Part shown: piece by piece, positions 58,488-64,000 of the stretch | Layout: the number at the start of each line of letters is the position of its first letter | Numbering within the stretch: the first letter of the stretch is position 1 | Assembly: GCA_022494885.1 (NCBI GenBank) | Contig: JAGVSM010003455.1 | Location: 158,914-222,913 of the forward strand | Direction: 5' to 3' | DNA length: 64,000 nt | Source: Micrasema longulum | Lineage: Eukaryota > Arthropoda > Insecta > Trichoptera > Brachycentridae | The notes under the pieces: generated by a model | Told to the model about the DNA's origin: nothing | What the model saw: the letters and a program-made list of their open reading frames with translations, nothing else | Databases searched by the model: none | Translations under genes and position numbers: made by a program

Positions 58488-58671
58488 ATGGCTTATGACC
58501 TGGTCTGACCTGGCTGGTTTATGTGGCCAATTAACACACTTTGTAACATTCACCATTCTGCTTTTATTTAAACATCAGCCCTGTGGATGCCTAGACTTCT
58601 ACATTCCCTTCTCTAAAATGTTCTTCATCTCTGTTGTAATATGTTAATATAAACAGCTCCCTAAGGGATTT
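58488..58671. repeat. 393-bp repeat, short inverted pair; target of the LTR element
   Basis: A forward fragment (58488-58573, 'acctggctggtttatgtggc') is joined to a reverse fragment (58574-58671, 'cagccctgtggatgcctaga' to 'aatataaacagctccctaag'). The Ty3/gypsy LTR starts a few bases later. Confidence 0.75.
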
Positions 58672-58676
58672 TTAGT

Positions 58677-59036
58677 TGTGTTGTTACCACCTTTATGTAG
58701 GCACCTAGTTGGTGGCCTAATTTTGTGATGTACAAAGTTATGTGGGTGCACAGAATGAGAGCAAGTAAAACAGGGTACTTACGTTTTACACAAAGATTTA
58801 TTCACGAAACTAAACTACTGAAGCTAACACATTGAAAGAAGGATTCTAATAACTATATTAGGCAAAATAAAATGAAGTTGGTAAATCTAAATTGGCGGTA
58901 ATTTTGTGCCTCGAAGACGCGTGCGGTGAGGTCGGAATCCGGTAGTTTTCTCTCCTACCGGTTTGGCCCGTTCGTACGCTCTACGTCGGCGTTCGGCAAT
59001 GTTCGGCTCGTGCCGTCGTTGTCGACCCGCCACACA
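58677..59036 (-). repeat. 3' LTR of the Ty3/gypsy element
   Basis: On the minus strand it begins TGTGTGGCGGG directly after the polypurine tract and ends GGTAACAACACA, giving TG...CA termini and about 360 bp. A minus-strand AATAAA at 58797-58802 could be the polyadenylation signal. The LTR is GC-richer than its surroundings at its 5' half. The exact outer end (58677 or 58679) is uncertain by two bases because of the GTGTTGT ambiguity. Confidence 0.7.
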
Positions 59037-59046
59037 GCCCCCTTCC
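59037..59046 (-). promoter_or_regulatory. Polypurine tract
   Basis: GGAAGGGGGC on the minus strand lies about 37 bp after the pol stop and immediately before the TGTGTGG start of the LTR. It is the expected primer site for plus-strand DNA synthesis. Confidence 0.8.
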
Positions 59047-59082
59047 AAGTTTTGAAATCTGTTTTTCAAAACTGACGCTGTA

Positions 59083-62000
59083 TCACCCTCCTGCCGCTAC
59101 GCGTTGTGTATGCCGGTTGTTCTGTTGGTGTTTCCGTTTCTGCTGGACTGGCTCGTTCTTCCGCTGTCTGGAACGCCGGCTTGCACCTGTCCAGCGAAAC
59201 CTTTTATGTTCGCCATCCACGTCCAGTGTTACCGTCTTTTCCGCCCTGGTGATGACCTTGTAGGGCCCCTTGTAGTTCGGCATCAGGGGTTTGTACACTC
59301 TGTCGTCCCTCAGAAACAAGTGTGTGGCTCTCTTTAGTTCCGGGTGGATGAAAACGTTACCTTTATTGTGGTGCTCGACTGGCCTTGGTTTGACGTTTTG
59401 CATGAAATTTACCAGTTGCCTAGTGTAGGAGTCCGGGTCAATGTAGTCGTTCGTCTGCTCCAGGATGTCTGCTGGTAACTTTAGTTTGCACCCATACAGC
59501 ATCTCTGCTACTGAGTGCTCTGCATTCGTGCGCAGTGTGGCCCTCAGTCCGAGTAGTATGGTGCTGATCGATTTTGTCCACGGAACAGGGTGGTGAGCTT
59601 TAATGGCCGTCTTCAGCGTTCTATGAAATCGCTCGATCATGCCATTACTTTGTGGATGGTAAGGCGTCGTGTTGGAGTGTGCTATGCCTGATCTGGAACA
59701 AAACAAGTTAAAGTCCGTAGACATGAATTGCCTACCCTGATCAGTTATAATTTTCTCCGGTACGCCGTATCTCGCAATCCAGTTGTCCCAGATGGCTCTG
59801 ATGATTGTGTGGGTCTGGATATCTGCGATAGGGATTACTTCCGCCCATCGAGTGTATCGGTCGATACATGTGAGGCAGTACCTCAGTCCCTCTGATGGTG
59901 GAAAAGGTCCGATGAGGTCGACCTGGACCACGCAGAATTTCTGTCTCGGCATGTCGATCTTGATGATCGGTGTCCTCGTGTGTTTGTTGACTTTGCTCTT
60001 CTGACAGGGTATGCAGGCCTTCGTCCAAGCTGCGCAGTCTGCTTTCATATTTTTCCAGACGCCTCTTTGACTGATGGTCTTGGTCGTGGCGTCGGCTCCT
60101 GCATGGTTGAGGTTATGCACTTGGTTGAAGAAAGATCTCTGTAGCGTTTTTGGGATGTACGGTCGCATGTTGCCTTTGTTGAGATCGAAGACGATTTCTT
60201 GTCCCTGCATGTTGGTTTTGATCAGGTTCAGAGCAGTGTTCTTGTCGTCCAAGAGTGCGAGTAGTTCGTTGTCCTGCCTTTGTTCTTTATGGATCTTTTC
60301 GAACGATATGTTTGCCTCTTGTTCGATCATGTCGATTCTTGATAAGGTATCGGCGACGACGTTGTCTTCTCCTTTTATGTATTTGATGTCCGTGCTGAAC
60401 TGTGAGATGTAGTCTAGATATCTGAGTTGTCTGGGGCTTTCTTTGTCGTGACTTTTCCTTCTAAACACGAATTGTAGTGGTTTATGGTCCGTGTATATAC
60501 AGAATTCTCTGCCCTCCAGATAATGTTGAAAGTACCTTACAGTCTCAAAAATGGCTAGTAGTTCCCTGTCGTACGTACTATATGAACACTGAGCCTTGTT
60601 CAACTTTTTTGAGAAGAAACTTATCGGTTTGTAGTTGATGTCGTCTGTGGTTTGTTGTAGCACGCCTCCGATTGCGTAATCTGAGGCGTCTGTCCACACT
60701 GACATCTTGCTGCTTTCCTCTGGGTAGCTAAGCTTAGTGGCGTTGATCAGCGAGTTCTTGACCTCTTCGAAATCGTGTGTAGTGACTTCGTTCCACTCTA
60801 CTTTTCTGGTGTCATTCTTTTTTGCTCCCTTGAGGTAATCGTGTAGTCGTATCAATTTGTGTGCTGCTCGTGGTATGAATCTTCGGTAGAAGTTTCCCAT
60901 GGCCAAGAATCTTCTCAACTGCTTAATGGTTTCTGGCTTGTTGAGGTTCGTGATGGCTTCCACTTTTGTTGGCGAGGGTCCGATGCCTTCAGCCGAAATT
61001 TCATAACCAAGAAATAACAGTGTTTTCTTGGCAAACTCGCATTTAGATGGGTTTACCACCATTCCATGATCTTGAAGTCGCTGGAACAAAGCTTTTAAGT
61101 GTTCCACATGTGTTTCTTCGTCTGGTGAAGCGATCAATATATCGTCGATATATGCGTGTACTCCTTCTAGACCTCTTGTGACTTCGTTGATGTGACGTTG
61201 GAATGTTTGTGCAGCGCATGATAGTCCGAATGGCATTCTTACAAATTCAAATAACCCGAATGGTGTGGTTATAGCTGTCTTTTTTATGTCAGTTTCATTA
61301 ATTGGAATTTGGTGATATGCTCGTTGTAAGTCAATTTTGGAAAAAATTTTACAGTTAAATAAGTCATTGCATATATCGTGGATATGTGGCAAGGAATAAC
61401 GATCAGGTACCGTCTGTGCGTTTAAGCTACGGTAATCGCCACAAGGGCGATAAGTACCATCGCTCTTCTTCACCATATGCAATGGAGAGGCCCACTCACT
61501 CTTGGAGGGTCTACAAATACCTTGAGCCACCATGTGATCAAACTCTTGCTTCGCCTGCCTCAGTAGTTCTGGGGACAGCCGACGAGTCGTACACATAACG
61601 GGTTTGCCACGGGTATCTATATGGTGGATTGTGTTGTGTTTATCCAGCCCTGCGTATGGTTTATTGATATCTACTAGTTGTGGATACTTCAATATGAGTG
61701 AGTGGTAAATGTTGGTTTTGTCTGTTAATGATATGGAACATGTTATGTTGTTGTTTGTGGAGATGTCCAATGCTCTGACTATCTTGCCGTTTGTATTGTC
61801 TACTAACCGTTTGTTCCTAACATCTACTAACAGGTGGAAGTTGTGGAGAAAATCTGCTCCTATAATAGGGCGTGTCGTATCCGCTATTATAAACTTCCAT
61901 GTAAACATTTGTTTACATCCCAGATTCAGTGTTACTGTGGTAACTCCGAAATTCTGGATCGTAGTCCCGTTCGCTGCATAGAGAATTAGTTTAGACTTTT

Positions 62001-62148
62001 CTCCATGGCGTTTGTGTAAAGATCTAGGAATTAATGATATTTCCGATCCGGAGTCAACGAGGTATGACACACCGGTATCACGATCTTTAACAAAGAGACG
62101 TGTTGTGTTGGTTGAATCAGCCGCCTCCGCTATGATTCGACCATCTAG
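59083..62148 (-). CDS. Pol polyprotein (protease-RT-RNase H-integrase)
   Basis: One open frame of 1021 codons counted from the frameshift site, with no stop. Its first ATG is far downstream, so it must be made by frameshifting. In numbering from the GTG at 62070: protease VDSGSE (D6); RT with FSKIDL (D247) and AYIDD (D309, D310); RNase H with D461, E503 and D528; an H652-H656-C686-C689 zinc finger; integrase core D718, D777, E813 with 35 residues between the last two; a GPY module near 935. All catalytic residues seen are intact. The C-terminus is basic and Q/N-rich. The product would copy element RNA to DNA and integrate it. Ty3/gypsy assignment is secure from domain order. Confidence 0.95.
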   Translation of the reverse strand, partial: LDGRIIAEAADSTNTTRLFVKDRDTGVSYLVDSGSEISLIPRSLHKRHGEKSKLILYAANGTTIQNFGVTTVTLNLGCKQMFTWKFIIADTTRPIIGADFLHNFHLLVDVRNKRLVDNTNGKIVRALDISTNNNITCSISLTDKTNIYHSLILKYPQLVDINKPYAGLDKHNTIHHIDTRGKPVMCTTRRLSPELLRQAKQEFDHMVAQGICRPSKSEWASPLHMVKKSDGTYRPCGDYRSLNAQTVPDRYSLPHIHDICNDLFNCKIFSKIDLQRAYHQIPINETDIKKTAITTPFGLFEFVRMPFGLSCAAQTFQRHINEVTRGLEGVHAYIDDILIASPDEETHVEHLKALFQRLQDHGMVVNPSKCEFAKKTLLFLGYEISAEGIGPSPTKVEAITNLNKPETIKQLRRFLAMGNFYRRFIPRAAHKLIRLHDYLKGAKKNDTRKVEWNEVTTHDFEEVKNSLINATKLSYPEESSKMSVWTDASDYAIGGVLQQTTDDINYKPISFFSKKLNKAQCSYSTYDRELLAIFETVRYFQHYLEGREFCIYTDHKPLQFVFRRKSHDKESPRQLRYLDYISQFSTDIKYIKGEDNVVADTLSRIDMIEQEANISFEKIHKEQRQDNELLALLDDKNTALNLIKTNMQGQEIVFDLNKGNMRPYIPKTLQRSFFNQVHNLNHAGADATTKTISQRGVWKNMKADCAAWTKACIPCQKSKVNKHTRTPIIKIDMPRQKFCVVQVDLIGPFPPSEGLRYCLTCIDRYTRWAEVIPIADIQTHTIIRAIWDNWIARYGVPEKIITDQGRQFMSTDFNLFCSRSGIAHSNTTPYHPQSNGMIERFHRTLKTAIKAHHPVPWTKSISTILLGLRATLRTNAEHSVAEMLYGCKLKLPADILEQTNDYIDPDSYTRQLVNFMQNVKPRPVEHHNKGNVFIHPELKRATHLFLRDDRVYKPLMPNYKGPYKVITRAEKTVTLDVDGEHKRFRWTGASRRSRQRKNEPVQQKRKHQQNNRHTQRVAAGG

Positions 62149-62154
62149 TTTTTT
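62145..62154 (-). promoter_or_regulatory. -1 programmed frameshift site at the gag stop
   Basis: On the minus strand the heptamer A AAA AAC (62154-62148) is in register with gag codons AAA AAC and is followed at once by the gag stop TAG (62147-62145). The pol frame lies -1 from gag and runs open from here, entering the protease block [10 protein letters not shown] within 26 codons. It fits the X XXY YYZ rule. I did not test for a downstream pseudoknot. Confidence 0.85.
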
Positions 62155-63023
62155 GAAGCTAGGTGCGGTTTAAATTCACATGGTGTGACGCATTTCTTAG
62201 CTTGATCGCCAAATTTTGTGTGGAAGTAACAAAGAATAGTTTTATTGTTATTTCCGTTGGCCCTATAGCTTGTTTTGTTGAAATTGTTGTTGTATTTGTT
62301 GTTATTGAAATTGTTACTGCTGTTACTTGTTGTGTGTTTGAATCTATTGTTATTGTTGTTGTGACTATGCTGTTTGTTGATTGTGTGAAATAAACTCTCT
62401 ACCTTATGGGTTAGAGCTTGTACGGACTGTTCTAAACTACAAATGTTATTTTTATTGTTGGTACCTACTACCGCTACATTATCCTGTGTGTACACCTGTA
62501 TTAGGCGATCTGCTATCGTCGCTTACCTATCCCAGTCATCTTCGCTTATGGCTAAATGCGCTTGGATCGTCTTGGGCAGTTGTTGTATCCACAAGTATTG
62601 CAACGTCGTTTCGTCTATTTGTAAACCTATTGCTAGCGTCCGCATCTCTCTAAGTAGGCTGGATGGGTTTCGATCCCCAAGCTGTAAGGAAGAAAACAGT
62701 TTTTCTCTCCTTCTGTCCAGTGGACAGCCCATGCGTTGGATTATAGCTTCCTTCAGCCTCGTATATTTTGCTCGGTTCGGTTCCATGAGTAAAATATCTG
62801 AAACTTGATCTATGTGCGTTTGTTCAAGTTTTGACACTAAGTGACTATAACGTGCGTCTTCTGAAACTATGTTTGCCAACTCGAATTGTGCTTCTATCTG
62901 TTTAAACCAAAGTTCGATGTTGTTCACCCATAGCTGTGGTAGTTTAACGCTAATCCTATCCGTTTGGAACATGTTGTTTGCTGTGTTGATATTTGTCAAG
63001 TCAGTGTTGTCCTTGTAGGCCAT
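62145..63023 (-). pseudogene. Gag, one nonsense codon
   Basis: 293 codons from ATG to the TAG at 62145, interrupted only by an in-frame TAA at 62525-62523 after SEDDWDR; the frame continues ATIADRLIQVY. The N-terminal part has the Gag features PQLWVNNIELWFKQIEAQF and ILLMEPNRAKYTRLKEAII. The C-terminal part is an Asn-rich linker followed by a C-x2-H-x9-C-x3-C knuckle (CYFH...KKCVTPC, residues about 265-282). Gag is the structural protein of the virus-like particle. As it stands this copy would make only a truncated Gag unless the stop is read through. Confidence 0.85.
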
Positions 63024-64000
63024 TGTTTACAGTTTAAAAATATTCGTTTTTAAAAAAAAAATTCAGAAAAATGTATGTAATAATGATTACAGTATAAGTT
63101 AAAATATTGAAATAAAAGTATTCAATAATGAGTGTAGTTGTATTAAAAAGTTAAGTTTAAATTATTAGATTTAAATTTAAATTTAAATTTAAATTTCAAA
63201 CAAAATTATTTATTTTTTAAATGTCAGAGTCACTATTTGTTATGTATGTACTGTGCAAGTTATAGGAAAGAAAATTAAAAACAGAAAATTTAAATAATTA
63301 TTTTACCATACGGCGGAACACATTTTCCAACTATTAGGTATTTGTATTCTCCAAGCCTGAGTGGTCCCCTCAATATTAATATTCCTTTTGATTGTCCGTT
63401 GTACAATATCTCAAGTTTAAAAATGTTTATGGTAAAACTTCAAATCTGTAACACATAATAACATGCATAGCCTAGGTTAAAAATATAAACATATATAGTA
63501 CAGTCACACAATATAATGTATATAGAAAAAAAAGTATGGATACTAATGTCCACGTACTAAGTTAAACATTCGTCGGCTTAGCCGCCCGAATATCTGGTTG
63601 TTTGATAGTTTCAAGTTGTTTACAAAAATAAAATTTTACAAATTGCAAGTATTGTGAACGACTGCGCCAGCTGAAAAATATTTCCGATAGATTTCGCTGG
63701 TAAAAAAAAAACTTACTCCCGCAGTGCGTTCACGAGGAGAAAACTTTCGGATGCCTACGTCACGCTTGTCTCGCCATATAATATTTGTCAAAAATAATTA
63801 TGTACCGGATTTTTGAAAAAAAAAAAAAATTTAAGAACTATAAATAACAATTATTTTCCGGTACCCTGTAAGTACCTCTACTCAATCTGGCACCCTATGT
63901 AAATGTTCGTGTGAATTGTTTGTGTGTTCGACTCAAGAAAAAATAAAAAAAATAAAATTTATATGTGTTGTAGGAATGTATTACTCGGCGTGCGATTTTT
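63024..64000 (-). other. Region upstream of gag; no LTR found
   Basis: 977 bp of AT-rich DNA that should hold the 5' UTR, primer-binding site and 5' LTR. None of the 3' LTR sequence (for example the complement of TGTGTGGCGGG) recurs. It contains an (ATTTAA)n tract at about 63165-63198 and T/A tracts. A minus-strand 'gggtgccagattgagtag' near 63880 is only faintly like a primer-binding site and no LTR end precedes it. Confidence 0.5.

Larger units (their letters stand above)
58677..63023 (-). mobile_element. Ty3/gypsy LTR retrotransposon (5' end outside or lost)
   Basis: On the minus strand, in order: gag, a -1 frameshift site, pol with protease, RT, RNase H and integrase, a polypurine tract and a 3' LTR. 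There is no env. Gag carries a C-x2-H-x9-C-x3-C zinc finger instead of the usual CCHC, a form I recall for the CsRn1 clade of Ty3/gypsy, so that clade is my suggestion. With one nonsense codon in gag and none in pol it is by far the best-preserved element in the window. No 5' LTR is found up to 64000. Confidence 0.9.

Noticed and set aside
58887..59069. 60-codon minus-strand frame after pol
   Set aside because: It spans the polypurine tract and LTR and has no ATG context or domain; it is part of the non-coding LTR end.
59104..60412. Plus-strand frames of 70-110 codons opposite pol
   Set aside because: They are shadows of the intact minus-strand pol frame.
63870..63900. Primer-binding site of the Ty3/gypsy element
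   Set aside because: 'gggtgccagattgagtag' is only faintly like a PBS, and no LTR end adjoins it.
1..64000. CRISPR array, operon or bacterial features
   Set aside because: The tandem units are 393 bp without short regular repeats, and the content (SINEs, LINEs, mariner, Ty3/gypsy) is eukaryotic.

Overview
This is eukaryotic, AT-rich, intergenic DNA, almost certainly from an insect. I found no host protein-coding gene. What can be recognised is layer upon layer of transposable elements, mostly decayed and often nested. Lepidoptera is my best guess for the host: several LINE 3' tails and tRNA-derived SINEs look like types I associate with that order. This is an inference, not proven here.

Layout. 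From 1 to about 15 kb there are copies of a ~393-bp repeat (tandem at 106-710, dispersed and inverted elsewhere), C-terminal scraps of non-LTR retrotransposons (1916, 6628, 9610, 14440), an internally deleted mariner element with both ends (9988-10417), SINE pieces and one copy of a terminal-inverted-repeat element (12048-13106). From 15 to 26 kb a SINE is split by a 5'-truncated LINE with a 12-bp target-site duplication (15348-16952), followed by more LINE tails, a TATG microsatellite, tail-to-tail SINEs, a head-to-head pair of 393-bp repeat arrays (23422-24036), a 220-bp hairpin element (24457-24676) and a SINE inserted into a 393-bp repeat (25533-25650). From 27 to 36 kb lie several LINE relics on both strands.

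From 36 to 45 kb there are two relics of a Transib-type (RAG1-like) DNA transposase: an internally deleted copy on the minus strand (36519-37185) and a longer plus-strand copy (41390-44420) that two LINEs have entered. From 45 to 58 kb there are further LINE scraps, a TIR element (MITE-A) with a complete copy at 48371-48805 and a second copy at 53643-54872 that holds a LINE, a SINE cluster (51.5-52.1 kb), and a TIR-bounded element at 56728-58448 that contains a THAP-domain fragment.

The right end, 58677-63023 on the minus strand, is the youngest and most complete element: a Ty3/gypsy retrotransposon with a 3' LTR, polypurine tract, one uninterrupted pol frame (protease, RT, RNase H, integrase, GPY module) and a gag frame broken by one nonsense codon. 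Gag ends on a canonical A AAA AAC -1 frameshift heptamer directly before its stop codon, and pol lies in the -1 frame. Its 5' LTR is not in the window. The genes here do not form a host pathway; only gag and pol of this element form a working unit.
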